A DNA stretch of 64,000 bases, from the NCBI GenBank assembly GCA_027422505.1, contig JAPQWV010001367.1:29100-93099 (forward strand), read 5' to 3'. The notes below the pieces were generated by a model. That model had not been told where the DNA came from and searched no databases. It saw nothing but the letters and a program-made list of their open reading frames with translations. Both the position numbers and the translations under genes were made by a program. The stretch is from Craterostigma plantagineum (lineage: Eukaryota; Streptophyta; Magnoliopsida; Lamiales; Linderniaceae). The stretch's first letter is position 1; each line of letters begins with the position of its first letter. This document shows positions 1 to 12,500 of the stretch, piece after piece.

Positions 1-1080
1 GATTTAAAAATTTTCTCCGAAGCCAGTCGCATAAGATGTTTCTCAGACTTAACATGGACTGAAAATTTCAGGAAGGCATAAGAACATATAGAATTATAGG
101 CGTTATTAGACATGAAATGTTCTTCCTGCGTGAAGTGTTCACACGATTCACATCAAAATGATGATTTTTCTTAGAACTTTGCTTACTAGAATGATTAACA
201 TTTTTGGATGGGTAAGCAATTCCACATCTATCTTTCTTTAAACAAAGAGATGTTTTTGGGGCTTGAGAAGTTCGCTTGCTTGAGCTTGAAACTTCTTCTT
301 TGCACGCTTCTCTTTTGATAGGAATGAGAGAAGAAAACGCTTGAACATTTTCGACTTCAATTTTCGCAGACAATTTGATTTACCTTTCTCCTTAGCTATC
401 TTTAAAGCTCGACTTTTACTTAACTTTTCAGCTTCAATCAATATTGATTTAGAATTATTATTATCATATAAAGCTCTAGTCGCCAGTGACTTAGAATTAG
501 TAGAAGTCGTTGCGATGGTAGGAACAAGATCATCCGTTTGCGTCCCTTTATAATGTTTTGAATCGATGTAGCTTTAAGATTAGATATCTCGGTTAGAAGT
601 GTATTCTTTTTCTGCTTCAAAATTCTTTCTTTCACTTTCTAATGTAGAATTTAAATCCGCTATTTTCTTAAGAATAGAAGGCATATCAACGGAAGAAGAA
701 TTTTCAGAATGACGTGATTTTGCTTCCTCAATCTTAGAAGTCGCAAGAGGATTTTCTAAAAGTTTAATCTTAGAATAGAGCTTATTACGTTCTTCAGCTA
801 AGATAACATAGCTAGCTTGAGCAGTGCTCTTTTCGATTTCACAGACATTTAAACACTTGGTCAGTTCACTAATCTCAGCGTTAGATTATTCTAATTGTGC
901 TTCTAGATTAGCCACTTTCTCATTTGCATTCGACCATATACAATCAAGGATAGAGCTCTCTTTGAGACTCTTAACCAAGCAATTGTAGTTGTTAGCTAGC
1001 ATGTCTCCTAATTCATTTACTATCGAACTATGCTTCTCTGAGGAAATATACTTAGTTTCGCTAATAATCGAGTAGGCGTC
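1..1080 (-). pseudogene. Decayed copia gag/pol fragment with coiled-coil segment
   Basis: Minus-strand reading gives several overlapping, broken frames that are clearly former protein. From about 1080 down to 600 the translation is rich in Glu, Lys, Leu and Asn with heptad-like spacing (for example NEKVANLEAQLE, then a stop, then SNAEISELTKCLN), as expected of a coiled coil. From about 560 to 70 it becomes Lys- and Ser-rich. Sirevirus-type copia elements have such a coiled-coil stretch after the gag zinc knuckle, and a decayed primer-binding site and LTR lie upstream on the same strand (2131 onward). Stops and frameshifts make it non-functional. The rest of pol lies beyond the left edge. Family assignment is inference. 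Confidence 0.5.
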
Positions 1081-2130
1081 GATTTATGTTTATTTTATTT
1101 TAATCTAGTTGGATATTTGATCGTTGACGCTCTTTGTAGCTTTGAGATTTTGGCTTTTGAAAAATCTATACCGAAAGGTTTTAATATTTCGTGAAATACG
1201 TTGAAGTTTCGAGAGTTTTAAGCATCGAAAACTTTTTGGTATACACCGAAAGGTTTTGAAAAAATGTCAAAAACTTCGAAAAGATACTAAAGCCTTTTTG
1301 TATAATGTTTCAAAAATATTATTTTTTGAGTACGAAATTAATTTTTAGTGTATGGTGCGATCATAAATTTTCGTTCGTAGTGTTGTTTGCGATTTTTTTT
1401 TTTTTTATTATTATTATATTTATTTTTTATGTATATATATACAAGTAATGATTATGTAATGATGAGGTGTGATGATGAATGAGGTTGATGAGGAGTGAGC
1501 TAATGAAGGCACGTGGATGATGAGTAATGCTATTTATGTAATGATTGTAATGATTATGAGTATGGGCGATGATGATGAAATGATGCAATGGTGACGAAAG
1601 AAATGAATTGTGATTGGTTGAATATCGAATATGGAAAGGGATTTCGAAAGCTTTTTCGAAAGGCAAGAGGGATTTCAAAAGCTTTTTCGTGATACCAATT
1701 TTCGAAGGCCTTATTTACCAATTTTGTGTATATGCAATTCTCGAAACGTGATTCTAGCAGTTTTCGCAAATGATTTCGCGAACCATGTTTCGAAAAACAA
1801 ATTTCGAACTCATCTTTAAAAAATTTCGAATCTTACAATTTTCGAGGCCTGCTCTTCGCAAATAATTTTCAAACCGTTTAAAATTTTCGAAGGTGGTTTT
1901 CGAAACTTGACAGACTGACGCACGACGAACACAAAATTAGATCCTCAAACCCAAAATTATTCGACTTAGGTCTAGATTATTGATTCAAAACACTTAAATC
2001 TCAATCCTAAACACTCGATTAAGCACAAAAAACACCAGAACATATCTCAATTTTCCAAAATCACGAAGAACACACGAAGAACACAAAAAAATATAATTTC
2101 AAACTTTTTTCTCAAATCCGAGCGCGTTTG
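1081..2130 (-). other. Non-coding leader of the left copia remnant, rich in TTCGAAA
   Basis: No credible gene. From about 1134 to 1890 the motif TTTCGAAA or TTTTCGAAA recurs dozens of times in AT-rich DNA. The stretch lies between the gag-like fragment and the putative primer site at 2131, so it is probably the untranslated leader of that element plus eroded gag. A similar TCGAAAA/GCAAA texture recurs at 23230-23607, 29361-30022 and 36679-37338. Confidence 0.4.
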
Positions 2131-2536
2131 GCTCTCATACCACATGTTGGTCCGTTTTATCCAACCTTGACAAGATTCATATAATTAGTATTACCTTCGA
2201 CAATGAATTTCGGATGCTAAGAGCAGTAATACCACTAGACGATGTGCAGAGTTTGAACAGAGTGGGGTGCGCGAGCTACTTAGCAAAATAGTTAAACTCT
2301 GACTCTGAATCCGTAACCCTAACATACTAATATACCACCGATTAGGTATATTTACATTCTGGTCCTAGCTTAATATAAATTACAAAGCTAAGATAAAAAT
2401 TGAACACAATAAATATTCTTAACAGCTCAAAATCGAAAACATTAGTGCGATTATTATTCAATCGAAATGGGGGACCCTCGTGCCCTAAACATCAGCGACT
2501 CAAAATGTCGTTCACCCGAAGAATCACATGAAACTT
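2131..2536 (-). mobile_element. Putative LTR and primer-binding site of the left copia remnant
   Basis: Read on the minus strand, an LTR-like end CCAACA is followed by two bases and TGGTATGAGAGC (2142 down to 2131). This differs by one base from TGGTATCAGAGC, the usual tRNA-iMet primer site. That places a 5' LTR to the right, starting internally at 2145. The outer LTR end is not resolved; 2536 is a guess set by the neighbouring TIR element, and no second LTR is in view. Confidence 0.4.
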
Positions 2537-2573
2537 GGTAACAAAGAGCAATTAAAAAGTGTGATTATTCAAT

Positions 2574-3184
2574 AGGAGAAAACCCAAGGTAGGCTATGGT
2601 GTTTACCTCATAAATCAATTTAGTATCTGATGTTTCGCGTCGACCAATTTAGCGCCATATGTTGTCATTTTGAACCATTTTAGTCCATCCATTAGTATGT
2701 CCGTTACTTTTGAAGGAAAATGACAGGTGTCTCTATGTGATCGGTCAAACTTACAAAATCATATATTGCGAAGTGCATCCTTTCTATTCTTACAAAAAGC
2801 AGCTTGAGGGTTCGTCATACTTCCTATCTTTGCACAATTCTTCCCATTATTTTTTTATTATTATTTATATTTACATTTAATTTATTAATAATATTCTCTT
2901 TTTTTCAAATTTTTTTTACCTATTTTTTTAATTTTTGTCTTTTTTTTTTAATTTTTTTTCTCATTTTTATGTTTAATTATCTTTTTTTTTTTTTAATTTT
3001 TTCCTTTAGCGACGGAAATTCCGTCGCAAATTCCGTCGCTAATTTTGCAATTCCGTCTAAATTGACGGAGGGACCAAATTGGTTCAAATCAAGAAACATC
3101 GGGGACTAAATGTGGCAAGTCGAAACATCGGGGACCAAAAGCGCCCATAGGGCAAACATCGGGGACCAAAAATGGTTTTGTCCC
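2574..3184. mobile_element. Non-autonomous TIR element with 'gggactaaat' ends
   Basis: Imperfect inverted ends start near GGAGAAAACCC on the left and finish near GGTTTTGTCCCC on the right. Inside both ends short phrases such as 'ccaatttagtccc' or its complement 'gggactaaat' recur. A palindromic block around 3008-3045 (gcgacggaaattccgtcgc) and a T-rich core of about 180 bp fill the middle. No transposase is encoded; an apparent Phe-rich ORF in the T-tract is low complexity. It looks related to the larger element at 15431-16629. Confidence 0.4.
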
Positions 3185-3988
3185 CAACTTGCGCGTTAAA
3201 ATATTGTTTTGGTTTCGTGACATGCAATATATTACAATAATCCTTCGAGGCCGAAATCTGCTTTAGTTCAATGACAGTTGTTTGATCAAGTGGGCCATTT
3301 TGCATAATTTATTATTTAAGCTGTGTTCATATTTCAACAAAATGATTTGAGATAGTTGAATTAAATATATTTTCGAGCCAGAGTTACTTAACGAAGTCAT
3401 TATTTGTGTCCACAAAACGTTGAATCAACTTTGTGATGAATGCAAAGCTACGCAGAAATGAGTTTGTGTGAATGATGCTGATATGAACTTATTAGGAAAT
3501 GAAAAGGAATAGATGAAGACAGACGCACGTGGAGAAGAGTGACAAAAGCAAGCACGATAGAAATATAACATGAAACTTGGTCTTTCGTCGCTGTTAACAA
3601 GTTATCTGTTGTAGAACATTTCACATCCTCTCAAAAAACTACATATACATACGACATTTGTAATAATAATTTCTAGAGCATGCTCTTCAAATAAGTATGA
3701 CACTTACCGCTATCGTTTGTAATATGTTCGTAACAATTGTTGTTTATTCCTTTTTTTTTTTTCCTGACTTGGACCTCACTCAATCGCCTATGAGCTTGCA
3801 CCACACACTTCAAGTAAGGGTACTAGCTCTAAGGTGGCTACTTACACACGTTAAGATTATCTTTAAAAGATAAGGTGAATACGTCCTCAATTCATACGAA
3901 AATCACGTGGTTCAAACTAATACTTGTTGTCATTAAAGCTTGCCATAGTATTACTGATGCGATTTCATTCTATATTTTTATACAACTG

Positions 3989-4021
<33 letters not shown>

Positions 4022-4142
4022 TCTATATATATATCGACATACCCAGTCAAAAGGGCAGCGTCTTGTTTATCGTCTCATCGCTCCAATAATAGCCAAGCAT
4101 AACTATGTTACTTGAAAACCTCATCGCAAAGTGCAGCGTATA
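3185..4142. other. Intergenic region upstream of the transporter
   Basis: AT-rich DNA without a credible gene. It contains short homopolymer tracts and one AT dinucleotide repeat (listed separately). It probably includes the distal promoter of the amino acid transporter. Confidence 0.4.
3990..4034. repeat. (AT)n microsatellite
   Basis: About 45 bp of alternating A and T with a few interruptions, roughly 180 bp upstream of the transporter start codon. Confidence 0.9.
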
Positions 4143-4152
4143 GATAAATATA
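4143..4152 (+). promoter_or_regulatory. Possible TATA box of the transporter gene
   Basis: The run ataaatatatgc lies about 65 bp upstream of the first ATG at 4215. The short distance to the start codon and the AT-rich surroundings make this a weak call. Confidence 0.25.
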
Positions 4153-4214
4153 TGCATCCAATATAAAATTGACTGAAAAATTCAGATCACTAGTGATATC
4201 TTGCAGGACGAATA

Positions 4215-6547
4215 ATGAGTGGCAGGTCGACGACGACGGAGCCCAACAACACGGCGAAAAAAAAGGTCCACCCTAAGAGACGATTTTCTCCCCGACGAAT
4301 CCTTCAAAAGCTGGGGCAATTACGTCAATGCGCTTAAGCAAACCCCGACCCGTTTCATGAACCGGGTCGTGACCCGATCCAGCGCGGAGGAGGAGCTTCA
4401 GGTGAAGGCTCGTAGCCAACACGAGATGAGGCGAACCCTCACGTGGTGGGACCTCATGTGGCTCGGAATGGGCGCCATCGTGGGTGCGGGAATATTCGTC
4501 CTCACGGGCCAAGAGGCCCGCAACGGCGCAGGGCCCGCCGTCGTGGTCTCCTACGCGATCGCGGGGTTGGCCGCCTTGCTGTGCGTGTTCTGCTACACCG
4601 AGTTTTCCGTCGAAATTCCGGTCGCAGGTAATTTTCGTTTTCCTTTCTTATGTTCCCTAAGGCATGATGAATGACCTCGTGATTGGGTCGAGAAATTCCC
4701 TGTAGGACTTTCTCGTATTCAGATCGACTTGAAGATCTCTAGGCTCCATTGTTTCGTTTACTGATTTTTCAACGTGGAAATGAAAAGAAAATGTGTAATG
4801 TAACGATATGGCGCTCGAATCGTAATGTGGCATCATTTCAACCTTTTTTTTTAATCTCTTTCACGCGCGAGTTCTGCTTTCCAAACCGAGCCTTCGCGTT
4901 TGTATTGCGCAATTCGTGCGTGAAAAGGATGAGGAAAACTAAGTTAGCGCATCGAACAATAATGCACGTTACGTTTCGAATGTCCTACCGTTGCACTTTT
5001 CTTTTCTTTTTCCACGTCGGAATGCTTAAACCAAACACACCCTTACTATCGCTGGATGGGCGAGGATGATTAGTCTCATCCCCCAAGTGTAGATACCTCG
5101 TTTTGCTAAGGAAATGACACATTTCGAAAACACTCTCTTGCTCTTATTTGAAGGTGGTTCGTACGCCTATCTCCGCGTCGAACTAGGCGACTTCGTCGCG
5201 TACATCTCTGCGGGAAACGTCTTCCTCCAATACGTAGTTGGCGCAGCCGCGGTGGCCCGTTCGTGGACGTCCTACTTCGCGACCCTCATCAACAGAGACC
5301 CCGACGACCTCCGTTTCCACGTTGCCTCCTTCCCGAAAGGCTTCGACGAGCTTGACCCGGTCGCCGTCGTCATCATAGCTATCGTGTGCATCCTCGCCAT
5401 CTCGAGCACCAAGGCCTCGTCCCAGCTCAACTCCTACGCCTCGCTGATCCACGTCGGCGTAATCCTATTCATCGTCGTCTGCGGCCTCCTAAAATCCGAC
5501 CCGAGCAACTTCAAGCCCTTCGCACCCTTCGGGCCACACGGTGTGCTCTCCTCCTCGGCGGTTCTCTTCTTCGCCTACGTAGGGTTCGATGCCGTCTCGA
5601 CCATGGCCGAGGAGGCAAAGAATCCCGCAAAGGACATACCCATAGGCCTAGTGGGGTCCATGGTGCTCACGACCGTAGTGTACTGTGTGCTCGCCTTGAC
5701 CCTCTGCTTAATGCAACCGTACGAAAGCATCGACGAAGACGCGCCGTACTCGAGGGCTTTCCAGGTGGTGGGCTTGGGTTGGGCCCAGTACCTCGTGGCT
5801 ATAGGAGCCCTAAAGGGGATGACCTCGGTTTTGCTCATGATGGTGGTGGCCCAAGCTCGATACCTAACCCACCTAGCCCGGACCCACGTCGTCCCGCCAT
5901 GGTTCGGGAAGGTAAACGAGAGGACGGGGACGCCCGCCAACGCTACTTCGGTCATGCTTTTGGGCACCACGACCATCGCTTTATTCACGGGGCTCAGCGT
6001 GCTGGCGAACCTGCTCTCGATATGCACGCTCTCCGTGTTCGCGCTCGTGGCACTGGCGATCCTCGTGAGGAGGTACTACGTCTCGGGCGAGACTAGGAAG
6101 GATGATAAGATTAAAATGATTGCGTGCATTGGTTTGATACTCGGCTCATCGGTGGCCAGTGCGGTGTATTGGGCCTTGAGCAGCGGGGGATGGGTCGGGT
6201 ACTGGGGGATCGTTCCTGTTTGGTTTCTCGGGACTCTGGGCCTGCAGGTTTTCGTCCCCAGGGCTCGAAACCCTAAGCGGTGGGGAGTCCCGGTGGTGCC
6301 GTGGCTCCCTTCTTTGTCTGTTGGGGTGAACGTTTTCCTCCTCGGGTCGATAGACAGAAAGTCGTTCCAGAGGTTTGGCACGTGGATTGCCGTGCTTTTG
6401 GTGTACTATGTGTTGTTTGGGCTACACGCTTCTTATGACACGGCTAGGGCTTGGGAAGTCGAGGGGAAGGTCGGGAGTGAGGCGAGGCGGGCCGAGGAGG
6501 GAGAGGTTGACTTGCCACCGAACGCTACTGGCCACGCCAGCACATAG
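4215..6547 (+). CDS. CAT: Cationic amino acid transporter, CAT1/5/8 group (two exons)
   Basis: This is an integral membrane permease of the APC superfamily that in plants carries Lys, Arg, His and other amino acids across the plasma membrane. Exon 1 (4215-4627) encodes the conserved N-terminus, with DFLPDESFKSWGNY and TWWDLMWLGMGAIVGAGIF in the first helix. The intron 4628-5153 is GT-AG, and joining restores the family phrase VAGGSYAYLRVELGDF. Exon 2 (5154-6547) holds the remaining helices, including ARSWTSYFATL, FFAYVGFDAVSTMAEEAKNP and a hydrophilic C-tail. The conceptual protein is about 601 residues, normal for plant CATs. Oddity: the ATG at 4215 is one frame off the rest, and the in-frame codon just before GTG 4219 is a stop. 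Removing one base from the 8-A run at 4257-4264 would join the ATG to the conserved frame, so I suspect an assembly indel or a disabling frameshift. Subgroup assignment is from remembered family features. Confidence 0.88.
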
Positions 6548-7024
6548 GCGGAGGTTTTATTGGTGGTTTTTTTAGCATGTTTCATGTCATAGATTATTTT
6601 GGTTGTAGACACATATCTATCTAGACTCGGAAAATCAAATGTTATATAAAAATAATGTTGATAGAGTAATGCTTGTTGTCTATTGATGATCACTGCGAAA
6701 ATCTCAAGTTAAGACCAAAAGGTTAATACACCCCAATCAGTGGGACGAGAACAAAGATTAGTGAAGATATTAAATTGAAGTATGCCCTCATCTTTTGCTA
6801 AATATAACAGATGAATATAAAATATGGTGGAGGATTGCTTGTTTTGGCTGGATCACAAGGCTATGTGATAGTCAATTAATCATTAGAGTACACTAATCCA
6901 ACTTTTACTATGAAGTATCAATCTGCAACCTTTATCTTACACGAAACATGAAAATATAATAACGATGTGTGATGATTCACATTGCAAACTTATTACTCGA
7001 GTGTCGTGTCTAAATCAAATGTAG
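6548..7024 (+). other. 3' UTR and downstream flank of the transporter
   Basis: AT-rich, no coding signal. The first 120-150 bp are probably the 3' UTR; tataaaaataatg at about 6640 could act in polyadenylation. The stretch ends at the copia insertion, where the flanking bases TGTAG form one half of an imperfect target duplication. Confidence 0.45.
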
Positions 7025-8013
7025 TGTTAGGATCGGTTATGTGTTTAGAGGAGGGTGAATAAACACTTGTTACTTTTTCGGTTTTTAACCAGTCACGAGA
7101 TACCGCTGCTTGATATTTGTGAAGTGACTTGTGCGGAAGCAGACCGATCGGTTTTGAACCAAGACCATATGGAAGATGTGATGTGTGCGTGTAGGTTAGC
7201 GAAAGACACAAATTTGTTTCTGGAAGTTCGGAGTAAAAATCTCCTTCTCCCCTTCTTCCCTGCAAGGAAGGCACCACTAGAAGACTTGGTCTTACAACCC
7301 CTGTTGCACAACCTTCTTAGCTAGACTAACACAGTAAAACCAACACGGCTATACTCAGCCAACTAAACTCCTAGACACCACTTAGACAGCTTCTTACAGT
7401 CCATCTACTTTCAAGAGCTTTTTACAGTACATTGAGAATAACTCATTTACTACAGATTTGGTCCGAAGAGAGTGAGGACAACACCTAAACACTTTTTGCT
7501 TGAGAGCTAGAACTTTTTCTTGCGTTGCTGGATTTCAAAGATGGTGTTATAATTTTCTTCAACTTGCCTTTCTCCTTTTTATAGTTTGGCTTGATGTAGA
7601 AGACCATTGTGAGATGGCTCATTGTATCGGACAGAGCTTTAAATGACTTTTCCCAAAATGGGTCTGTTCGGTCTTTTCGGCACTCGTCCTGTGTCTTTTG
7701 TTTTATTTCCTTATTTGGCTTAGTTTGACTTCAACTTGGGTCTTGCTGTCAGCCTTGAATTAATTTCCCATCAGAAGCCTTCAAGATGTCGCTCTTTAAA
7801 AAAAATTGAATATTTATCCATAGTGGCACTTTCGGTATCTGCTATCCGGTCTTACTAATCCTCTGATAGCATCTTTGATCCGGTTGATGGTTGCATTTAG
7901 CGAACTATTTTCAGGTATCCGGTTTCACCTGTATCTAATCGGTATACTTAATTAAGTTAAGTCCAATCACCAAAACTATTAATCTGGATTCTTTAAATAC
8001 ACGATTCCTAACA
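7025..8013 (-). repeat. 3' LTR of the 8.4-kb copia element
   Basis: This 989-bp direct repeat matches 14467-15406 along its length, with substitutions and several indels (the two differ by about 50 bp in length). It begins TGTTAGGATC and ends TTCCTAACA in plus-strand reading. A tract reading acaaaaagaggaaat on the minus strand abuts its inner edge at 8014 and is the probable polypurine tract. Confidence 0.88.
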
Positions 8014-9597
8014 ATTTCCTCTTTTTGTGGCAAAACTTAACGAAGTAGAAAGGTATTTATTATATAAATGAGATTTGATACATAAACTCCCAATCTATTA
8101 CAACTGTAGCCTATCTAGTACTGTAGACTTGGCTATTCTTCGATCTTCCGGTTGATGGCCTTCTCCGGTCTGTTTTGTGCGTCCGGTCTCGGTATTCTGC
8201 TTCGTTCAGTACTGCTCTGTCTCCTCAACTAGCAGTACTGTCATTCCCCACTTTTTGGCAATCACTTGTCCAGTTCAGGGAAGGGAGTCCCGGTTTCCTC
8301 TGGTCAACGCCTCCAGTTCGGTGGATGAGCTCCAGATGAGGCAGTTAACATTGCGCATGAGAGTCATCATTACAGTTGTCCTCTCCTTGTCAAGCGCAAT
8401 GAATCCGGTAGGAGCGGCTATTTTGCCTGGCATGGCGTTCAATTGCCTGGCAACCGCTCCTTTGCTCCCGGTGCATTTGTTGGAGGGTTTGACACTCCAT
8501 TAGAAGGCCCGATTTCTGCACAATAGATAGAAACTCATAATGGACTGAAGATTCCTATTGCCTTGCACCGCCGTGATAGCTCGAACACTCCTGCCGACAA
8601 AGCAATGAGCGAGTACTGAGCGCGATTTGCTCCATCTTGACAGAGATCCATTAGGAGCCACGACATCTTCTTTTCGGCTAGAGCTCCGATGGGGAGACTG
8701 GAGACCGGGTCTGTCACTTTCATCGCGACCCTGTCTGCGAGCATCATCCCAGAGATAGTCGTCCTTTGCCTTTGGCGTTTCTTCTAAGTTCTCGCTGGTC
8801 TGAAAGAACTTCTCTACACTTTTCATGTGATAGCCCAAAGGTTTTAGGATATCCTACTGAGTCGGATTCTTCCTTATGTCGGGTCATCGGTGCACAATGT
8901 CTGATTGACCGGATTTTTAACTTGGGATTGTGAGGATCTGACAGTGAGGCTGTTTCTGACAAGGGGTGTTTGGAGTTGTTTGAAACCTAGACAATTTTGA
9001 GTTGAGGATGCTTGAGTGAAGGGGCGAGGTCCTTAAATACTTTGGAGAATTTGTTGCTACTTGTCACGGGTCTTCAATAGTCCAGACTCTCCTTATCTCT
9101 TTAGTCAGTGTACAAGCACTTTATGTCTTGTCTGGTGTCTGAGATTCTTTGATGATAGGACAGTTCATGAATTCAGATAACCTTACAGACCCGAAGCCAT
9201 CCTTTAGTAAAGGACCAATGAGAAATATATGCATTGATGAAGTGCAATTATCGAGGAAGAATTCGGTCTATAACCGACCAAGGGTTTTACACATATATCC
9301 ACTGGTTAAAGATACATATTCCGGTTTCAGAGGGAATCCGGTATCTGTCGTTGACAGCTCTTACTTGAAACAATATAGAGAAGTATATGTTTAAAACTTT
9401 CAGTGTATGTTGACTTAATGTTGTTTGGCTGAAACCAATAGGGATGAGTGTATAGGTCGGTATGATGAAGGAATGACCGATTTTGAAAAGGCGTGCACTG
9501 AAATCATCAAAATGCAATATTTTTGTAAAGTCTAGGAAACTTTGTTATATAAATTAATTTCATATAACATTGTTCCCTCTGACTTCATGCTAGGACT
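8014..9597 (-). other. 1.6-kb region between RNase H and 3' LTR, with ORF debris
   Basis: Between the end of RNase H and the polypurine tract there is far more DNA than most copia elements have. On the minus strand, 8962-8500 has overlapping partial frames of about 70-110 codons that look like one frameshifted reading frame (one part contains DPVSSLPIGALAEKKMSWLL). A plus-strand frame of 108 codons is at 8177-8503. I recognise no domain. Sireviruses can carry an extra envelope-like ORF here, but nothing seen proves that. Confidence 0.45.
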
Positions 9598-12500
9598 TTA
9601 AGATAAATCTAATAGTCCTAAAGCATTCCAAAAGTAAATGAACTTAGCTTCGGGGAGCGGTTTCGTGAAGATGTCTGCTACTTGTCTTTCTGTTGAGATA
9701 TGCTCCAATCTGATCTCTTTCCTAAGCACATGATCCCTGATAAAATGATGTCTGATTTCTATGTGCTTTGTCCTGGAATGAAACACCGGATTCTGCGTGA
9801 TTGCTATTGCACTTGTGTTGTCGCAAAAAAAATGGTGTATCTGATTCCTTCAGTCCATAATCTGCCAGTTGATATTGTATCCATTGGATCTGTGAGCAGC
9901 AGCTTCAAGTCGCGAGGTATTCTGCTTCGGCTTTTGATATTGCAATTGAGGTTTGCTTCTTGCTAAACCATGAGATGGGCCGATCACCAAGAACTTGGCA
10001 TGTTCCTGTTGTACTTCTCCGGCCTATTTGCAACCTGCATAATCTGCATCTGTAAAGCTATGTAACGATAAAATGGAGTCTTTAGGGTACCATAGTCTAA
10101 CATTGATTGTCCCTTTAAGGTACTTCAATATCCAGTCTGCTGGCGGTTAAGTGAAGTAGTGAACTATAAGTCCTCGGTATTTAGTCACATTAACCGCCGT
10201 TCCCCCTTCGTCATTCTCCAGTTTAATTGATGTACTCATTGCGGTGGTTGCTTCCGAGCAGCTGTCCATACTGAACCTCTTCAGTAGCTCCTTTATGTAT
10301 TTTGCCTGCTTGATGAAAGTTCCGGTTGCTAGTTGCTTCACTTGAAGCCCTAGAAAGAACGTCAGTTCGCCAATCATACTCATCTCGAACTGGTATTGCA
10401 TCAGCTTGTAGAATCTTTTGCACAGCTTGGGGTTGGTTGAGCCAAATGTGGAATCATCCACATAGATTTGTACGATGACTAGATCTTCCCAATATCTAAA
10501 CAATGTCTTGTCCACGCTGTCAATTGAGAACTCATTATCTGTTAGGAATTTATATAAGGTCTCATACTCGGCTCGTGGCGCTGCTTGAGTCCATATAGGG
10601 CTTTCTTCAATCCGTACACGTGAACTGGGAATTCATGGCTGATGAAACCGATAGTTTGAGCTACGTAGACTTCTTCTGAGATCTTCCGTTTAGAAATGCA
10701 CTTTTGACATCCATTTGGTATACTTTGGAGTCTTTCAATGCAGCATAGGCTAGAAATATTTGCATCCAGTCTTGCTACAGGTGTGAATGTTTCATCATAG
10801 TCTATCCCTTCCTCCTGCCGGTATCCCTGTGCAACTAGTCTTGTCTTTGTTCCTTACTACAAGTCCGTCTTCGTTTAATTTGTTCTTAAACACCCATTTG
10901 GTTCCAGTTAACGTCTGAGTGGGCTTGGCACTAGCATCCATACATAACTCCTTTTGAACTGGTTGAGCTCTTCCTGCATTGCTGCAATCCAGTCAGCGTC
11001 CTCAAGTGCCTCTTCAACTTTAGATGATTGTATTTGAGAAATGAAGAGGCATGGATGAACATATTTGGGTTGGATTGGCGCCTGGTCCTCATAGGTGCGG
11101 CTGGGTCACCGATGATCAGCCTTTTTGGGTGATTGAGTTTGGTTCGGTTCCATTTGATGGATTCTTTTTCGGATTGATCCTCTTCATGAGGGTTGACTGG
11201 TTCTGTCCATTCTTTGCCCCTTGCCCAGTCTGTAGTTCTTCCTCGGTTGACTGTTGGCCATGCTGAACCGATACTTCTCTCGGTATTTGCTCATAATGAA
11301 CTCCGGTCTCTCCATCCTCTGGTTGTCCTGATTCATTGAGTTCGCATGCTGGTCCTTCATCTTCACTGGGATCCTCCAGATTCTGAATTTCTAGTTGGTT
11401 GCTTAATCGGATATTTTTGGAATGTTGTTCTCATGTTGGGATTCTTCAAACACCACGTGTGGGGCTTCTTCTATGCTCAGACTCTTGCAATTGAACACTC
11501 GGTATGCCCTGCTGATTGCTGAACATCCTAAGAAAAGTTCTTTGTCAGCCCGTTTATTGAAGGTGGCAAGATGGTTCTTTCCATTGTCGTGGATGTAGCA
11601 CTGCTTCCAAAGGGTTTAAAATAGCCAACGAGGGGAAATTTGCCAGTCCAGATCTCGTAGGGTGTTTTTCCCTAACTTTTACATATCATTGACCGTTTCT
11701 GTGTGTAGCGGGTGGTATTGATAGCTTCTGCCCAAAATTTCTGGGAGATATCTGCATCCGCCAGCATAGTTCTAGCTGCTTCCTTGAGTGTCCAATTTCT
11801 TCTTTCAGCAACTCCATTTTGCTGAGGTGTCCTAGCAGCAGATAACCCATGGCGTATGCCATGGTCCTCAAGATAGGATGTTAGACTGTAATTGAGGAAT
11901 TCAGTTCCTCGGTCACTCCTGATTGTTTTTATTTTATGACTCTTTCATTTTCTACTCTATTAAAGAATTTTATGAGTTCATTAGGTGTTTGATCCTTTGT
12001 TTTCAGAAATATCACCCAAGTACACCTAGAGTAGTCATCAACTATCACTAGTGTATACTTAGTTCCCCCTAAGCTGGTTATCGAAACTGGACCAAACAGA
12101 TCCATATGTAATAAACCTAGACACTGGTCCACAGTACGTTTCCTTTACTCTTAAAGGTTGATGTAATCTGTTTACCTAGTCGGCATGCTCAACAGATTTT
12201 TGTCTTTAACATAAGTTAGTTTTGGTAAGTCTTTAACTAAGCTATTTCTATTTAGAGCCGGAATTGTTTTGAAATTTAGATGATTTAATCTTTTATGCCA
12301 TAGCCAACCCTTGGACTCTCCGGCAACCAAACATGTAGGAATGTGAACAGTTTGCTCACTTCAGTTTATTGTGTAGGTGCCATAAGGTTCTTCGTCCGGT
12401 CAGTATAGTTTTCCCACCCTGGTTTTTAACAATTTATCATGTTTGAAACTGACTTCATACCCAATATCACTTAGTTGACTAACACTTATTAGGTTATAGT

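Noticed and set aside
2804..3109. 101-codon Phe-rich ORF
   Set aside because: It is the translation of T-runs inside a TIR element.
5183..6381. Minus-strand ORFs opposite the transporter exon (5183-5452, 5575-6027, 6076-6381) and the plus-strand 5386-6096 frame
   Set aside because: They are shadows of a GC-rich exon in other frames; the 5154-6547 frame carries the conserved transporter sequence.
8177..8503. Plus-strand ORF as an independent host gene
   Set aside because: It lies inside the copia element's post-pol region and has no recognisable domain; kept only as a note in that feature.
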